This document shows positions 1 through 12,047 of a stretch of DNA of 64,000 bases, piece by piece (the stretch's first letter is position 1; every line of letters starts with the position of its first letter). The notes under the pieces were generated by a model, which had not been told where the DNA came from, made no database searches, and saw only the letters and a list, made by a program, of their open reading frames with translations. A program made the translations under genes and the position numbers. This DNA is from Paraburkholderia rhizosphaerae (lineage in GTDB: Bacteria; Pseudomonadota; Gammaproteobacteria; Burkholderiales; Burkholderiaceae), in assembly GCF_004366595.1 (NCBI RefSeq), contig NZ_SORE01000002.1, positions 1-64,000 of the forward strand. Reading direction: 5' to 3'.

Positions 1-99
1 CGCCAGGGTGCGGGCGGTCGCACCCACCTCGTGAGTCCCGCGATGGCTGCCGCGGCTGCCATCGAAGGTCATTTCGTCGATATTCGCAAGCTGGGTTGA
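1..99 (+). CDS. leuC: 3-isopropylmalate dehydratase large subunit, C-terminal end (partial)
   Basis: The window opens inside a reading frame whose last 32 residues match the end of LeuC: a GRTHLVSP stretch, an alanine run, then [10 protein letters not shown] and a TGA stop. LeuC binds the 4Fe-4S cluster and pairs with LeuD to isomerise 2-isopropylmalate to 3-isopropylmalate in leucine synthesis. The identification rests on this tail together with leuD and leuB downstream in the order seen in Burkholderia. The cluster-binding cysteines lie outside the window. Confidence 0.9.
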
Positions 100-104
100 A
101 CAAC

Positions 105-263
105 ATGACGAAGCTTCCGTTGAACGACACGCTGCTGCGCCGGTTCGCACTGGCCGCTTTTGCAGGGTTGCTGCTCGGTCTCGCCGGGTGCAACACCGTG
201 AGCGGCTTCGGTCAGGACATGAGCGCGGCCGGCCACTCGATCAGCAACGCGGCGGCGAAGTGA
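105..263 (+). CDS. Entericidin-like small lipoprotein
   Basis: A 52-residue protein with a short basic N-terminus, a hydrophobic stretch and a lipobox (LAGC, lipidated Cys29), followed by a small polar tail (NTVSGFGQDM...). This is the layout of the entericidin A/B (EcnAB) family of membrane lipoproteins. It starts 5 nt after the leuC stop and sits between leuC and leuD, so it is probably co-transcribed with the leu genes. An entericidin at this spot is a familiar feature of Burkholderia genomes. Its role here is unknown; in enterobacteria the family has been linked to stress-related lysis. No partner antidote gene is visible. Confidence 0.8.
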   Translation: MTKLPLNDTLLRRFALAAFAGLLLGLAGCNTVSGFGQDMSAAGHSISNAAAK

Positions 264-363
264 AGCCGCGCCGTCATCGCATGAATACTTGAACGCCGGC
301 AATGCGGTCGCGCAAGCAACGCTCGCACATCAGCATCTCCGGCTCTGAACAGGCATAAGCGTC

Positions 364-1017
364 ATGGACAAATTCACCGTACACACCGGCCTCGTCGCGC
401 CGCTCGATCGCGAGAACGTCGATACGGACGCGATCATTCCGAAGCAGTTTCTGAAGTCGATCAAGCGCTCCGGCTTCGGCCCGAACGCATTCGACGAGTG
501 GCGATATCTCGACCACGGCGAACCGGGCATGGACAACTCGAAGCGTCCGCTGAACCCGGACTTCGTGTTGAACCAGCCGCGTTATCAGGGCGCGTCGGTT
601 CTGCTCGCGCGCCAGAACTTCGGCTGCGGCAGCTCGCGCGAGCACGCGCCGTGGGCGTTGCAGCAGTACGGCTTTCGCGCGCTGATCGCGCCGAGCTTCG
701 CCGATATCTTCTATAACAACTGCTTCAAGAACGGTCTGTTGCCAATCGTGCTGACCGAACAGCAGGTCGATCATCTGTTCAACGAAACCTTCGCGTTCAA
801 CGGTTTTCAGTTGACGATCGATCTGGAAAATCAGGTCGTGCGTAAGACCGATGGCAGTGCCGAGTACAAGTTCGATGTCGACGGATTCCGCAAATACTGC
901 CTGCTGAACGGTTTCGACGACATCGGGCTTACGCTGCGCCAGGCGGACAAGATTCGCCAGTTCGAAGCGGAACGGCTGACGAAGCAGCCATGGCTTGGTC
1001 ACCGCATCGTCGGTTAA
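364..1017 (+). CDS. leuD: 3-isopropylmalate dehydratase small subunit
   Basis: A 217-residue protein of normal LeuD length. It partners LeuC in converting 2- to 3-isopropylmalate in the cytoplasm. Recognisable segments are the N-terminal [12 protein letters not shown] loop and the family signature [15 protein letters not shown] near residue 85, which helps bind substrate. The ATG at 364 gives the usual start ([18 protein letters not shown]). About 100 nt separate it from the entericidin-like gene, and leuB follows after 54 nt, so leuC-ecn-leuD-leuB looks like one transcription unit that ends at the terminator after leuB. Confidence 0.97.
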   Translation: MDKFTVHTGLVAPLDRENVDTDAIIPKQFLKSIKRSGFGPNAFDEWRYLDHGEPGMDNSKRPLNPDFVLNQPRYQGASVLLARQNFGCGSSREHAPWALQQYGFRALIAPSFADIFYNNCFKNGLLPIVLTEQQVDHLFNETFAFNGFQLTIDLENQVVRKTDGSAEYKFDVDGFRKYCLLNGFDDIGLTLRQADKIRQFEAERLTKQPWLGHRIVG

Positions 1018-1071
1018 CTAACGGCCAGCCGCGCGCGACGCGTCGCGCCCCATACGAATAAGGAAACACAC

Positions 1072-2139
1072 ATGAAGATTGCTGTATTGCCCGGCGACGG
1101 TATCGGTCCGGAAATCGTCAAGGAAGCCGTGAAGGTGCTGAACAAACTCGGCGAGAAGTTCGAGCTTGAAGAAGCGCCGGTCGGTGGCGCTGGCTACGAA
1201 GCGGCCGGTCATCCGCTGCCCGACGCGACGTTGAAGCTGGCGAAAGAAGCCGATGCGATCCTGTTCGGCGCGGTCGGCGACTGGAAATACGACAAGCTCG
1301 AACGCGCGCTGCGCCCCGAGCAGGCCATTCTGGGTCTGCGCAAGCATCTGCAGCTGTTCGCGAACTTCCGTCCGGCGATCTGCTATGCGCAATTGACGGG
1401 CGCCTCGTCGTTGAAACCGGAGATCGTGTCCGGGCTCGACATCCTGATCGTGCGCGAACTGAACGGCGACATCTACTTCGGTTCGCCGCGCGGCGTGCGC
1501 GAGGCGCCGGACGGTCCGTTTGCCGGCGCGAAGGAAGGCTTCGACACGATGCGCTATTCGGAACCCGAAGTGCGCCGCATCGCGCATGTCGCGTTTCAGG
1601 CGGCGCAAAAGCGTGGCAAGAAGTTGACTTCAGTCGACAAGGCGAACGTGCTCGAAACGTCGCAGTTGTGGAAGGACGTGATGATCGATGTCGCGAAGGA
1701 GTATGCGGACGTCGAACTGTCGCACATGTACGTCGACAACGCGGCGATGCAGCTTGTGAAGGCGCCGAAGTCGTTCGACGTGATCGTCACCGGCAATATG
1801 TTCGGCGATATTCTGTCCGACGAGGCCGCGATGCTGACGGGCTCGATCGGCATGCTGCCGTCCGCGTCGCTCGACAAGAACAACAAGGGTCTGTACGAGC
1901 CGTCGCACGGTTCGGCGCCGGATATCGCAGGCAAGGGCGTTGCCAATCCGCTCGCGACCATTCTTTCCGCCGCGATGATGCTGCGCTATTCACTGAACAA
2001 GGCGGAGCAGGCGGATCGCATCGAAAGCGCGGTGAAGAAAGTGCTCGAGCAGGGCTACCGCACCGGCGATATTCTGACGCCGGGTTGCAGGCAGGTGGGT
2101 ACTGCGGCGATGGGCGACGCAGTTGTCGCCGCGCTGTAA
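1072..2139 (+). CDS. leuB: 3-isopropylmalate dehydrogenase
   Basis: A 355-residue LeuB, the NAD-dependent oxidative decarboxylase that makes 2-ketoisocaproate in leucine synthesis. The sequence begins [14 protein letters not shown] and carries the metal- and substrate-binding block [19 protein letters not shown] and the NAD-binding block [14 protein letters not shown]. Length and motifs are normal for the family. It is the last leu gene here and is closed by a clear intrinsic terminator. Confidence 0.98.
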   Translation: MKIAVLPGDGIGPEIVKEAVKVLNKLGEKFELEEAPVGGAGYEAAGHPLPDATLKLAKEADAILFGAVGDWKYDKLERALRPEQAILGLRKHLQLFANFRPAICYAQLTGASSLKPEIVSGLDILIVRELNGDIYFGSPRGVREAPDGPFAGAKEGFDTMRYSEPEVRRIAHVAFQAAQKRGKKLTSVDKANVLETSQLWKDVMIDVAKEYADVELSHMYVDNAAMQLVKAPKSFDVIVTGNMFGDILSDEAAMLTGSIGMLPSASLDKNNKGLYEPSHGSAPDIAGKGVANPLATILSAAMMLRYSLNKAEQADRIESAVKKVLEQGYRTGDILTPGCRQVGTAAMGDAVVAAL

Positions 2140-2157
2140 TTGAAGGTCAACTGAAGG

Positions 2158-2182
2158 GTGGGCCGGATCGCCGGCCCTTTTA
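2158..2182 (+). terminator. Intrinsic terminator after leuB
   Basis: A perfect 7-bp GC stem, GGGCCGG (2160-2166) with CCGGCCC (2171-2177), closes a 4-nt loop and is followed directly by TTTT. It lies 20 nt past the leuB stop and separates the leu unit from asd. Confidence 0.8.
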
Positions 2183-2247
2183 GCATCGTTTGTGCCCGAA
2201 ACGGGCGAGTACGCTGCCGAATCACGGTTTTCGTGTAGACTCACGTA

Positions 2248-2376
2248 ATGGCGCAGATTTCTCACATCACCTCGGTCTCGAGCAAGCACGGCAAAACGGC
2301 CCGTGCGACCGAACTCGCCATTTCCACCAAGGCGCTCATCAAAGCGATTACCCCGAAAACGATCACGAAACGCTGA
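2248..2376 (+). CDS. Hypothetical 42-residue basic peptide between leuB and asd
   Basis: An open frame of 42 codons (begins [16 protein letters not shown], ends ITPKTITKR). It is rich in Ser, Thr and Lys and has no recognised family. There is no Shine-Dalgarno sequence. A -10-like TAGACT (2236-2241) ends 6 nt before the ATG, so a transcript from it would begin at or next to the start codon, that is, leaderless. The -35 region is poor. It may instead be chance frame inside the asd leader. The 322-nt leuB-asd interval holds only the leuB terminator, this frame and the region before asd. Confidence 0.3.
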   Translation: MAQISHITSVSSKHGKTARATELAISTKALIKAITPKTITKR

Positions 2377-2461
2377 TCGTCCGTCGTGCCCGCCCGTCTT
2401 CCCCGCGCGGACACGCCGGGCAAAATTGCGGGGAAGCTGTCCACTCCAAGGGTATGAAGTC

Positions 2462-3583
2462 ATGAACGTAGGTCTCGTAGGTTGGCGCGGCATGGTCGGC
2501 AGCGTCCTGATGCAACGTATGCAGCAGGAGCGCGACTTCGATCTGATCGAACCGGTGTTTTTCAGCACCAGCAATGCGGGCGGCAATGCGCCGTCGTTCG
2601 CCAAAAACGAGACCAAACTCAAAGACGCCAACAGCATCGACGATCTGAAGAAGTGCGATGCGATCATCTCCTGCCAGGGCGGCGATTACACCAGCGATGT
2701 GTTCCCGAAACTGCGCGCCGCGGGCTGGAATGGCTACTGGATCGACGCGGCATCGACGCTGCGCATGAAGGATGACGCGGTGATCGTGCTCGATCCGGTC
2801 AACCTGGACGTCATCAAGAACGCGCTGGTCAAGGGACAGAAGAACTTTATCGGCGGTAACTGCACGGTCAGCCTGATGCTAATGGCGCTGGGCGGCCTGT
2901 TCCGCGAGAACCTGATCGACTGGATGACCGCGATGACGTATCAGGCCGCCTCGGGCGCGGGCGCGCAGAACATGCGCGAACTGCTCGCGCAGATGGGCGC
3001 GCTGCATAGCGCGGTGAAGGACGATCTGGCCAACCCGGCATCGGCCATCCTCGATATCGACCGCCGTGTGCTGTCCGCCATGAATAGCGACAGCATGCCG
3101 ACCGAACATTTCGGCGTGCCGCTGGCCGGTTCGCTGATTCCGTGGATCGACAAGGATCTCGGCAACGGCATGTCGAAAGAAGAATGGAAGGGTGGCGCGG
3201 AAGCGAACAAGATTCTCGGTAAGCCGGCGATGGGCGAGCCGGGCTCGGTTCCGGTCGACGGTCTGTGTGTGCGGATCGGCGCAATGCGCTGCCATTCGCA
3301 GGCACTGACGATCAAGCTGAAGAAGGACGTGCCGCTTGACGAGGTGAACAGCATTCTCGCGTCGGCCAACGACTGGGTGAAGGTGGTGCCGAACGAGCGT
3401 GAAGCGTCGATTCGCGACCTGTCGCCGGCGGTCGTCACCGGGACGATGACGGTGCCGGTTGGCCGTCTGCGCAAGCTGGCAATGGGCGGCGAGTATCTGT
3501 CCGCGTTCACGGTTGGCGACCAGCTGCTGTGGGGTGCCGCTGAACCACTGCGTCGTATGCTTCGCATTCTGCTCGACAAGTAA
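2462..3583 (+). CDS. asd: Aspartate-semialdehyde dehydrogenase
   Basis: A 373-residue enzyme that reduces aspartyl-4-phosphate to aspartate semialdehyde with NADPH, the branch point for Lys, Met, Thr and diaminopimelate. It starts [20 protein letters not shown] (nucleotide-binding GWRGMVGS). The catalytic Cys134 lies in GGNCTVSLM. Length and motifs match the Gram-negative (E. coli type) class. The frame is open further upstream, but the ATG at 2462 gives the family N-terminus. A strong terminator follows 48 nt after the stop. Confidence 0.97.
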   Translation: MNVGLVGWRGMVGSVLMQRMQQERDFDLIEPVFFSTSNAGGNAPSFAKNETKLKDANSIDDLKKCDAIISCQGGDYTSDVFPKLRAAGWNGYWIDAASTLRMKDDAVIVLDPVNLDVIKNALVKGQKNFIGGNCTVSLMLMALGGLFRENLIDWMTAMTYQAASGAGAQNMRELLAQMGALHSAVKDDLANPASAILDIDRRVLSAMNSDSMPTEHFGVPLAGSLIPWIDKDLGNGMSKEEWKGGAEANKILGKPAMGEPGSVPVDGLCVRIGAMRCHSQALTIKLKKDVPLDEVNSILASANDWVKVVPNEREASIRDLSPAVVTGTMTVPVGRLRKLAMGGEYLSAFTVGDQLLWGAAEPLRRMLRILLDK

Positions 3584-3630
3584 AGTAAACTACGCGCCAG
3601 ACGCGTATAACACTTACAGCAACAATAAAA

Positions 3631-3657
3631 GCGTCGCGATTCTCGCGGCGCTTTTTT
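3631..3657 (+). terminator. Intrinsic terminator after asd
   Basis: Stem GCGTCGCG/CGCGGCGC (one G-U pair) around an ATTCT loop, followed by a run of six T. An A-rich stretch precedes it, so it may work in both directions. It separates asd from fimV. Confidence 0.85.
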
Positions 3658-3703
3658 CATTGGGCGTTCCTACATCTTGTCTTTGTTCATCGAAAACAGC
3701 GCA

Positions 3704-6238
3704 ATGAGGCTTCGCCAACCCGGGCCGCGTGACCACGCGCGCAACGCCCCGATGATTGCCCGGGTTCAGATCCCGCATGCAGTGGCGGCAATGTTTGACG
3801 GTACTGGATGCCGTATTGTGGTGACCGCGGCTGTTTTACTGATTGCGGCGCAAACGTGTGCTGCGCAGGGGATGCCGGCGAGCGGCGCGACGGCTGCGAG
3901 CGCGGCCATCGTTGCGAGCACGCCTATCGCAGCGAGCCAGGTCACGGTACAGGCCGGGCAATCGCTGAACGATATTGCGATCCGAATGACCCAGTCGCAT
4001 GACCGCGCGGTGCTCGCGCGCGCGGCGCGCGCGATTTTCGACGCGAATCCCAGCGCGTTCATGAAGAACGACCCGAGCCGATTGAAGGTCGGTGCGGTGT
4101 TGAATGTGCCGGTATTGGACGCAACCGGGGCGGCGGTTGCCGCCGCGACGGCGACAGCGGCTTCCGCGCCGGGCGGCGCCTCGAGCGCGGCCGCGATGGC
4201 TGGCAACGCCGCGAGCGCGCCGTCAGCGGTTTCGGCGGCGCCGGCGCCGGCGTCGGCCGCTGGGGCGAGCATGGCAACTGCGCAGGAAGCGCGCGAGCAG
4301 CCAGCCGCGAGTGCGGCAAGTTCAACGACGACAGCAGCGGCAGCCGCAACAACAACTGCGACAACTGCAACGCCGTCGTCTGCGGCAAGCGCGTCGGTTG
4401 CTGAAAGCGCGTCCACCGCAACCGCAACTGCAACCGCTTCCGCAACCACCGCCGCGTCGTCACCCGCGAATGCGGCTACGCCGGCATCTGCATCCGTACC
4501 GGCATCGGTCTCGCAGGCAACTGGCGCAAGCATTCCGCAAGCCGCGGCGGCGAGCAGCGGGAACGTGTGGTCGGGCTCGATCCAGTCTGCGCCTAGCCAG
4601 CCCGCGGCGGGCGCGAGCGGCGCACTCGCGGCATCCGCCGGCGCACCCCAGGCTGCGTCGCAGGCGCATCCGCAGGTTTCAAGCCTTCAGCAATTGCTCG
4701 CGTTGAAAAATCGCGTGCTGATGGAGCTGCAGAAGCACGGTATCGGCAAGTCTGCGGGAACGCCGCAGGCGGCAAGCAGCGTCGCAGCGAATGGACAGCC
4801 GGCGGCCGTGGCTGGTGCGAGCGCCGGCGCGTCGACGACCGCAGGCACGGCTGCGCCGGGCGCGCATCCGCTCGTCGCGCCGATGGCCGCTCAGCAGACT
4901 GCTGGCTCGACGGTCATGTCGAAACAGGGCTACGTTGGCGTGGCCGCGCTAATCGGCGCGGTGCTGGCTGCGATGGTTGCCGGACTGGCAATGCGTCGAC
5001 GCAAGCGCGCCGACGTATCCGCGTCGTCGTCCACATCGGCGCGGGCGGCTGCAGAAGAGGGGCCGTCGGCTGCGGATGTCGCGCCGCCACACGATGCAGG
5101 CCGGAATACCGCGAGCGCCGATGACGCGATGCCGAAAAGCGGCGAGCACACCGCAGCGCACGAGACGCAGCAGCATGACGACGCAGACGCGGTGCCATCG
5201 CTGACCGAGCGGGTCTCGCCGGTAGCCGATCACCTCTCGCCCCAACCGCACGAAACGCCGGATCAACCGGCGAAACCGGCGAAAACGACGGAGACCGTGC
5301 AAACCATCGCGGGCAGCACCGCTGCGCTGGGTTTCGCTGCCGCGCACGAAGAGCGGTCCGAGCCGCCGACACGCGAAGAACCGCTGATACCCGATCTGCA
5401 CGAGCAACTTGGCGCACACGAGTCGCCGGGCGAGCTGCCGGCCGCACAGACGGAACACGTCGTCGATGAAGTGGCGCCTGCCGCTTCCGTTGAAGAATCC
5501 CACGCACCGATCGGCGAGCCCAATGAACCGGCGCAAGCGGAACTGCCGCCGGATGTCACGATGCCGGCCGAGCACGAACCGGTTCTGTCCGACCACTTCG
5601 AAAGCGAACCGGTTATCGACTTGGCGTCCGACGAACCGACCGACGCCGACGCCGATACCGCGCAAGCGCACGCCGAGCCGCACCAGCCCGCCGATCAGCA
5701 AGACCACGCGTTGTCAGGCCACGAACCCGACGAAAACCGCGCAACGCTGCCGCAATTCCCGCGCGCGGCGCTCGACGCGTTCGGCAGTCTCGACATGTCG
5801 TTGCCGCCGCGAGCCGACGCTGATGCACCCGCTGTGCCGCCAGCCACGCCCACTGTGCAACCGGTCGTCGAACCTGAAATCACCGCGAGCCACGCCGTGC
5901 CGCCGCACGAGCCAGAACCACCGCGCGTCGGCGAGCAGATCGAAGCCGGCACCGCCGGCCCCGGCGCGATCGCCGGCATGGGCGCGGCCAAATACGGCCC
6001 GCTCGCGCTCGATTTCGATCTCGAGCTACCGCCGGGCCCGGCGCAGCCGTTGCCGACGTTCACGCCGGAAGAGCTCGCGCGCATCGCGCGCAACAAGCTC
6101 GAACTCGCGGCCGAATATATCGAGCTCGGCGACGTCGCCGGCGCACGGACGCTGATCAACGAAGTGATCGAGTCCAACGACGCCGCAACGCGCAACGAAG
6201 CCCGCGCGATGCTGTCGACGCTCGCGCCACTGTCGTGA
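3704..6238 (+). CDS. fimV: FimV-like peptidoglycan-binding inner-membrane hub protein
   Basis: About 844 residues. FimV family proteins are inner-membrane, peptidoglycan-binding organisers of polar type IV pili and related systems. In order: a long basic N-terminus leading to a hydrophobic signal segment ([20 protein letters not shown]); a LysM-like region ([16 protein letters not shown] ... [12 protein letters not shown]); a long Ala/Ser/Thr-rich linker; one membrane span ([21 protein letters not shown]) followed by basic residues; a long acidic Pro/Glu/Ala cytoplasmic stretch; and the conserved FimV C-terminal helical block ([20 protein letters not shown] ... [10 protein letters not shown]). 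The start is uncertain: ATGs at 3704, 3752 and 3791 are all in frame without a good ribosome site, and 3791 gives the most ordinary signal peptide. Its stop overlaps the truA start by 1 nt (TGATG), and fimV-truA-trpF adjacency is common in beta- and gammaproteobacteria. Confidence 0.88.
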   Translation: MRLRQPGPRDHARNAPMIARVQIPHAVAAMFDGTGCRIVVTAAVLLIAAQTCAAQGMPASGATAASAAIVASTPIAASQVTVQAGQSLNDIAIRMTQSHDRAVLARAARAIFDANPSAFMKNDPSRLKVGAVLNVPVLDATGAAVAAATATAASAPGGASSAAAMAGNAASAPSAVSAAPAPASAAGASMATAQEAREQPAASAASSTTTAAAAATTTATTATPSSAASASVAESASTATATATASATTAASSPANAATPASASVPASVSQATGASIPQAAAASSGNVWSGSIQSAPSQPAAGASGALAASAGAPQAASQAHPQVSSLQQLLALKNRVLMELQKHGIGKSAGTPQAASSVAANGQPAAVAGASAGASTTAGTAAPGAHPLVAPMAAQQTAGSTVMSKQGYVGVAALIGAVLAAMVAGLAMRRRKRADVSASSSTSARAAAEEGPSAADVAPPHDAGRNTASADDAMPKSGEHTAAHETQQHDDADAVPSLTERVSPVADHLSPQPHETPDQPAKPAKTTETVQTIAGSTAALGFAAAHEERSEPPTREEPLIPDLHEQLGAHESPGELPAAQTEHVVDEVAPAASVEESHAPIGEPNEPAQAELPPDVTMPAEHEPVLSDHFESEPVIDLASDEPTDADADTAQAHAEPHQPADQQDHALSGHEPDENRATLPQFPRAALDAFGSLDMSLPPRADADAPAVPPATPTVQPVVEPEITASHAVPPHEPEPPRVGEQIEAGTAGPGAIAGMGAAKYGPLALDFDLELPPGPAQPLPTFTPEELARIARNKLELAAEYIELGDVAGARTLINEVIESNDAATRNEARAMLSTLAPLS

Positions 6239-7047
6239 TGCGCATTGCACTAGGTGTTCAGTACGACGGCGCCGCATTTTGCGGCTGGCAATCGCAGCCG
6301 CACGGCAAAACCGTCCAGGACGAACTGGAACGCGCGCTGCGCGAATTCGCGCAGACGCCGCTGCCGACCGTAGTCGCCGGCCGCACGGACACCGGTGTGC
6401 ACGGCCTCGGGCAAGTGGTCCATTTCGATACCGATCTCGACCGCGCCGAATTCTCGTGGGTACGCGGCACCAATGCGTTCTTGCCGTCGACGGTCGCCGT
6501 CCAGTGGGCGAAGCCGATGCCGGACACGTTCCACGCGCGCTTCTCCGCGTTCGAGCGCACCTATTACTACGTGTTGTACGTGCACCCGGTGCGCTCGCCG
6601 ATGCTGTCGGGCCGCGCCGGCTGGATTCACACGCCGCTCGACGTCGACGCGATGCGCGCGGCAACCGCGTGCCTGGTCGGCGAGCACGATTTTTCGGCGT
6701 TCCGCTCGTCGGAATGCCAGGCGAAGACACCGGTGAAACACCTGTACCAGATCGACGTGCGGCGCGACGGCGACTTCATCCATTTCCGGTTTCGCGCGAA
6801 CGCGTTTCTGCATCACATGGTGCGTAACCTGATGGGCTGCCTCGTCGCGATCGGGCGTGGGCGTTATCCTGTCGACTGGCTCGCCGACGTGCTGCGAAGC
6901 CGCGACCGCAATCTCGCGGCGCCGACTTTCATGCCGGACGGCCTCTATCTGGCTCGGGTCGGCTACCCGGACAAGTTCGCGGTGCCGGCCGCAGCGGTCG
7001 GCAGCGTGCCGTGGAGCCATGTCTGGAACGACGAAGCGCAATCATGA
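6238..7047 (+). CDS. truA: tRNA pseudouridine(38-40) synthase
   Basis: A 269-residue TruA, which converts U38-U40 of the tRNA anticodon arm to pseudouridine. It begins [20 protein letters not shown], and the catalytic aspartate is Asp51 in [10 protein letters not shown] later conserved block is [16 protein letters not shown]. The ATG at 6238 overlaps the fimV stop by 1 nt; a GTG one codon earlier is possible. The stop overlaps the trpF start (ATGA), indicating translational coupling. Confidence 0.97.
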   Translation: MRIALGVQYDGAAFCGWQSQPHGKTVQDELERALREFAQTPLPTVVAGRTDTGVHGLGQVVHFDTDLDRAEFSWVRGTNAFLPSTVAVQWAKPMPDTFHARFSAFERTYYYVLYVHPVRSPMLSGRAGWIHTPLDVDAMRAATACLVGEHDFSAFRSSECQAKTPVKHLYQIDVRRDGDFIHFRFRANAFLHHMVRNLMGCLVAIGRGRYPVDWLADVLRSRDRNLAAPTFMPDGLYLARVGYPDKFAVPAAAVGSVPWSHVWNDEAQS

Positions 7048-7793
7048 ACACCACCTCGAGTCAGCCGGCGCAAGCCGCCGGCGTCGCCGCTGAGAGCGCG
7101 GCGCAGTCCGCCTCCCCGGCACGCGCCGACGCGGCCGTGCCGCACCGCACGCGTATCAAGCTATGCGGGCTGTCGAAGCCATCCGACGTCGAATGCGCGG
7201 TCGAACTCGGCGCGGACGCGATCGGTCTCGTGTTTTATCCGCCGAGCCCGCGTTCATTGAGTGTCGCGCAGGCGGTCGAACTGACGCGCAATGTGCCGCC
7301 GTTTCTGTCGGTGGTCGGACTCTTCGTCAATGCGACACAGGATTGGCTTCGAGAAGTCGTCTGCAATGTGCCGCTATCGTTGCTGCAGTTTCATGGCGAC
7401 GAAACGCCCGCTGAATGCGAGTCGCTCGCGAGCGTCGCGGGTTTGCCATGGTTGCGCGCATTACGGATTGAGCCTGATACTCAGCCGGCCGATTTGGTAA
7501 AATCGGCGCTTAACTATTCGGCAGCCAGTGGCCTTTTGTTCGACACCCATGTCGAGGGCTATGGCGGCGGCGGGAAGGTTTTCGATTGGTCACTTATTCC
7601 AGCAGAGCTCGCGCGTCGGGCCGTTTTGAGTGGTGGGTTGAACGCGCAAAACGTCGGTGAAGCGATACGTCGCGTGCGCCCGTACGCGGTCGATGTCTCG
7701 AGCGGCATCGAAGTGGTGGGCGCCAAGGGCGTAAAGGACCACGCCCGGATGGCGGCGTTCGTACGCGCAGTGCGAGAAGCGGACGCTGGATGA
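7044..7793 (+). CDS. trpF: Phosphoribosylanthranilate isomerase
   Basis: A 249-residue TIM-barrel enzyme of tryptophan synthesis. Family blocks in order: [76 protein letters not shown] and AVDVSSGIE. The first 30 or so residues form an Ala/Ser-rich extension before the barrel, as often seen in Burkholderia TrpF. The ATG at 7044 overlaps the truA stop by 4 nt. Confidence 0.97.
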   Translation: MNTTSSQPAQAAGVAAESAAQSASPARADAAVPHRTRIKLCGLSKPSDVECAVELGADAIGLVFYPPSPRSLSVAQAVELTRNVPPFLSVVGLFVNATQDWLREVVCNVPLSLLQFHGDETPAECESLASVAGLPWLRALRIEPDTQPADLVKSALNYSAASGLLFDTHVEGYGGGGKVFDWSLIPAELARRAVLSGGLNAQNVGEAIRRVRPYAVDVSSGIEVVGAKGVKDHARMAAFVRAVREADAG

Positions 7794-7852
7794 TTCAGGC
7801 CGCGCAGGCGTTCATTGAAACGCCGGCCCGGCAACCTGAAACGAGTGATGAA

Positions 7853-9046
7853 ATGTACAACTTACCTGATGAACGTGGCCACTTCGGCCAATATGGCGGC
7901 GTGTTCGTCGCCGAAACCCTGATGCACGCGCTTGATGAGCTGCGCGTCGCTTACGAAAAATCCCAGACCGACCCGGACTTCATCGCGGAATACCAGCGCG
8001 AACTGAAGCATTTCGTTGGTCGCCCCTCACCTGTGTACCACGCTCAGCGCTGGAGCGAATTGCTCGGCGGCGCGCAGATTTATCTGAAGCGGGAAGATCT
8101 CAACCATACCGGCGCCCATAAGGTGAACAACGTGATCGGCCAGGCGCTGCTCGCGAAGCGCATGGGCAAACCGCGCGTGATCGCCGAAACGGGCGCGGGC
8201 CAGCATGGCGTCGCGACCGCGACGATCGCCGCGCGCTTCGGGATGGAATGCGTGGTCTATATGGGCGTCGAGGACGTGCATCGTCAGGCCGCGAACGTGT
8301 ACCGGATGAAGTTGCTCGGCGCGACGGTGGTGCCGGTCGAATCCGGCTCGCGCACGCTGAAGGACGCGCTGAACGAAGCGATGCGCGACTGGGTGACCAA
8401 CGTCGAAAGCACGTTCTACATCATCGGCACGGTGGCGGGTCCGCACCCGTATCCGATGATGGTGCGCGACTTCCAGCGTGTGATCGGGGACGAATGCAAG
8501 GTGCAGATGCCGGAGCTCACGGGTCGCCAGCCGGACGCCGTCATCGCGTGCATTGGCGGCGGTTCGAACGCGATGGGCATCTTTTACCCGTATATCGACG
8601 ATAAATCCGTGCAGTTGATCGGCGTCGAAGCGGCCGGCGACGGTATCGACACCGGCCGTCACGCAGCGTCGCTGACAGGCGGTACGCCAGGCGTGCTGCA
8701 TGGCAATCGCACGTACCTGCTGCAGGACGAAAACGGCCAGATCATCGAAACGCATTCGATCTCCGCCGGTCTCGACTATCCGGGCGTCGGCCCGGAGCAC
8801 GCATGGCTCAAGGACAGTGGGCGCGCGCAATACGTCAGCATCACCGACGAAGAAGCGCTGAAGGCGTTCCACGATTGCTGCCGCATCGAAGGGATCATCC
8901 CGGCGCTCGAATCGAGCCATGCGCTTGCGTACGCGATGAAACTCGCGCCGACGCTGCCGAAGGACAAAACCCTGCTGGTCAACCTGTCGGGCCGCGGCGA
9001 CAAGGACATGCACACGGTCGCGGAGCGATCGGGTATCAAGTTCTGA
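7853..9046 (+). CDS. trpB: Tryptophan synthase beta subunit
   Basis: A 397-residue PLP enzyme that joins indole and serine and works in a complex with TrpA. The PLP lysine is Lys90 (HTGAHKVNN). The phosphate-binding loop is GGGSNAMG, and SGRGDKDMH is near the C-terminus. I chose the ATG at 7853 ([16 protein letters not shown]), which gives the usual family N-terminus. An upstream in-frame ATG at 7790 overlaps the trpF stop by 4 nt and would add 21 residues, so translation may initiate there by coupling. Confidence 0.96.
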   Translation: MYNLPDERGHFGQYGGVFVAETLMHALDELRVAYEKSQTDPDFIAEYQRELKHFVGRPSPVYHAQRWSELLGGAQIYLKREDLNHTGAHKVNNVIGQALLAKRMGKPRVIAETGAGQHGVATATIAARFGMECVVYMGVEDVHRQAANVYRMKLLGATVVPVESGSRTLKDALNEAMRDWVTNVESTFYIIGTVAGPHPYPMMVRDFQRVIGDECKVQMPELTGRQPDAVIACIGGGSNAMGIFYPYIDDKSVQLIGVEAAGDGIDTGRHAASLTGGTPGVLHGNRTYLLQDENGQIIETHSISAGLDYPGVGPEHAWLKDSGRAQYVSITDEEALKAFHDCCRIEGIIPALESSHALAYAMKLAPTLPKDKTLLVNLSGRGDKDMHTVAERSGIKF

Positions 9047-9057
9047 GCGCCGCGGTG

Positions 9058-10044
9058 ATGCGCGACGAGTTCGACGAACCGCAGCCGACTTTCGACACCG
9101 CCGCGGCGGACGCGAAGCAGGCGGCAATGGCCACGGAAGACGTGGCTCAGTCGGAAATGGTGGAGCAAAGGGCGGAGCAAGCGGTTGAGCAACCCTTGGC
9201 CGAACAGCCGGCGGCGCAACGGCCGGTTGCGCCTGCCATTACCACTGCACCGCTACTGCCGACGCCGGCTGGCATCGAACTTCGCAACTGCGACTTTCTG
9301 ACCGATGCGGCGAACCTGCCCGACCAGTCGATCGACCTGATCCTCGCCGACCCGCCGTACGGGCTCGGCAAGGACTACGGCAACGATTCGGACATGCGTT
9401 CGGGCGACGACTTTCTCGGCTGGACACGCGAGTGGCTGGAATTGGCCATTCCGAAGCTCAAACCGTCCGGTTCGCTGTATATCTTCTGCACGTGGCAGTA
9501 CGCGCCGGAAATCTTCTGCTTCCTGAAGACCCGGCTCACGATGGTCAACGAGATCATCTGGGACCGGCGCGTGCCGAGCATGGGCGGCACCACGCGGCGT
9601 TTCACGTCGGTGCACGACAATATCGGTCTGTTCGCGGTGTCGAAGGATTACTACTTCGATCTCGATCCCGTCCGCATCCCATACGATGCCGCTACGAAGA
9701 AGGCACGTTCGCGCAAGTTGTTCGAAGGCAGCAAGTGGTTGGAGGTGGGCTACAACCCGAAGGACGTGTGGTCGGTATCGCGCCTGCATCGGCAGCATGC
9801 GGAGCGGGTCGCGCACCCGACGCAAAAGCCGCTGGAAATCGTCGAGCGGATGGTGCTCGCGAGTTGTCCTCCCGGCGGCCGCGTACTCGATCCATTCATG
9901 GGCAGCGGCACCACCGCAGTTGCTTGCGCGCGTCAGCAGCGCCAATTCGTCGGCTATGAGATCAATGAAAGTTACTGCGCGATAGCGCGAGAACGCGTCA
10001 GTTTGGCGGCAACTTCGGTTGCGTCCGTCGCGGCGACGGCGTAA
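9058..10044 (+). CDS. Orphan site-specific DNA methyltransferase (N6-adenine or N4-cytosine, beta-type motif order)
   Basis: A 328-residue protein. A low-complexity Ala/Gln/Glu-rich N-terminus of about 70 residues precedes an amino-methyltransferase domain. Motif IV (DPPYG, residues 98-102) comes first and motif I ([15 protein letters not shown]) near the C-terminus, the order of the beta group. The target-recognition region lies between them. [13 protein letters not shown] before motif I is typical. No restriction gene is nearby, so it is an orphan enzyme. It sits between trpB and trpA, starts 11 nt after trpB, and is surely co-transcribed with the trp genes. From memory, B. cenocepacia has an adenine methyltransferase at the equivalent place; the target sequence cannot be read from this protein. 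Confidence 0.9.
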   Translation: MRDEFDEPQPTFDTAAADAKQAAMATEDVAQSEMVEQRAEQAVEQPLAEQPAAQRPVAPAITTAPLLPTPAGIELRNCDFLTDAANLPDQSIDLILADPPYGLGKDYGNDSDMRSGDDFLGWTREWLELAIPKLKPSGSLYIFCTWQYAPEIFCFLKTRLTMVNEIIWDRRVPSMGGTTRRFTSVHDNIGLFAVSKDYYFDLDPVRIPYDAATKKARSRKLFEGSKWLEVGYNPKDVWSVSRLHRQHAERVAHPTQKPLEIVERMVLASCPPGGRVLDPFMGSGTTAVACARQQRQFVGYEINESYCAIARERVSLAATSVASVAATA

Positions 10045-10117
10045 GCGCCGATGTCCGCGAACGCCGCTGGCCAATACCGCCAAAACGCGCAGTCAATCGA
10101 CTTCGAGAAAATTCAAC

Positions 10118-10942
10118 ATGTCCCGAATTAACCAGACATTCGCGGCACTGGCCGCACAGAAACGCAAAGGGCTGATCCCGTTCATCACCGCGGGCGATCC
10201 CGATCCGGCGCGCACCGTCGAATTCATGCACGCGCTCGTCGAAGGCGGTGCGGACGTGATCGAGCTGGGCGTGCCGTTTTCCGACCCGATGGCAGACGGT
10301 CCGGTCATCCAGCGTTCGTCGGAGCGCGCGCTCGCGAAGGGCGTTACGCTGCGCGACGTACTGGCCGACGTGAAGCGCTTTCGCGAGCGCGACGACAAGA
10401 CGCCGATCGTGCTGATGGGCTACGCGAATCCGATCGAGCGGATCGGCGCCGACGCGTTCGCGAAGGCCGCCAAAGAAGCAGGCGTGGATGGCGTGCTGGT
10501 GGTCGACTATCCGCCGGAAGAGTGCGCGCCATTCGCCGCAACGATGAAGGCCGCCGGCATCGATCCGATTTTCCTGCTGGCGCCGACGTCGACCGACGAA
10601 CGCATCGCGGCGGTCGGCCAGATCGCGAGTGGCTATGTGTACTACGTGTCGCTGAAGGGCGTGACCGGTGCAGCGCATCTGGACGTTCTTGATATTGCAG
10701 GTAAAATCCCGGCCATCAAGTCGCGGGTGCCGCTACCGGTTGGGGTCGGATTCGGCATCCGCGATGCGCAATCGGCGCGCGCAGTGGCGGAAGTCTCCGA
10801 TGCGGTGGTCATCGGCAGCCGGATCGTCAATCTGCTCGAACAGTCGGCCCCCGAAGCCGCCGCCGATGCGCTGACCCGCTTCATCGGGGAAATACGTCAG
10901 GCAATCGACGCGATCGGCGCAGGGGCTCGCCCAGGCGCCTGA
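10118..10942 (+). CDS. trpA: Tryptophan synthase alpha subunit
   Basis: A 274-residue TIM-barrel subunit that cleaves indole-3-glycerol phosphate and passes indole to TrpB. The catalytic residues Glu49 and Asp60 are visible in [13 protein letters not shown]. Other blocks are [52 protein letters not shown] and [12 protein letters not shown]. The start [11 protein letters not shown] is typical. It lies 73 nt after the methyltransferase gene, and accD follows after 95 nt. Confidence 0.98.
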   Translation: MSRINQTFAALAAQKRKGLIPFITAGDPDPARTVEFMHALVEGGADVIELGVPFSDPMADGPVIQRSSERALAKGVTLRDVLADVKRFRERDDKTPIVLMGYANPIERIGADAFAKAAKEAGVDGVLVVDYPPEECAPFAATMKAAGIDPIFLLAPTSTDERIAAVGQIASGYVYYVSLKGVTGAAHLDVLDIAGKIPAIKSRVPLPVGVGFGIRDAQSARAVAEVSDAVVIGSRIVNLLEQSAPEAAADALTRFIGEIRQAIDAIGAGARPGA

Positions 10943-11037
10943 CCACGCCTAACGACCAACATCAGAAATCGGTTACCGGTACGCGTTACGCGCGCGTGTC
11001 GCGCGATACGCGTACCGCCGACCTGGAGAAAATCAAC

Positions 11038-11910
<873 letters not shown>

Positions 11911-11969
11911 CAAACCCGGGTTGTGGCGGCCCGACCTCGCAGACGCCGGGCCGCACTGAAGCAAAACAG

Positions 11970-12006
11970 ACAACGCGCCGCTGCTGGGATCCAAGCGGCG
12001 CGTTGT
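11970..12006 (+). terminator. Long hairpin between accD and folC
   Basis: A perfect 13-bp inverted repeat, ACAACGCGCCGCT (11970-11982) with AGCGGCGCGTTGT (11994-12006), with an 11-nt loop. The sequence after it is CGTTTCC rather than a clean T run, so it may be a weak or partial terminator, or an mRNA processing or stabilising element. Confidence 0.55.
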
Positions 12007-12047
12007 CGTTTCCGGGATAATTGCGGTCCGCACTCCCGTTTGATCCG

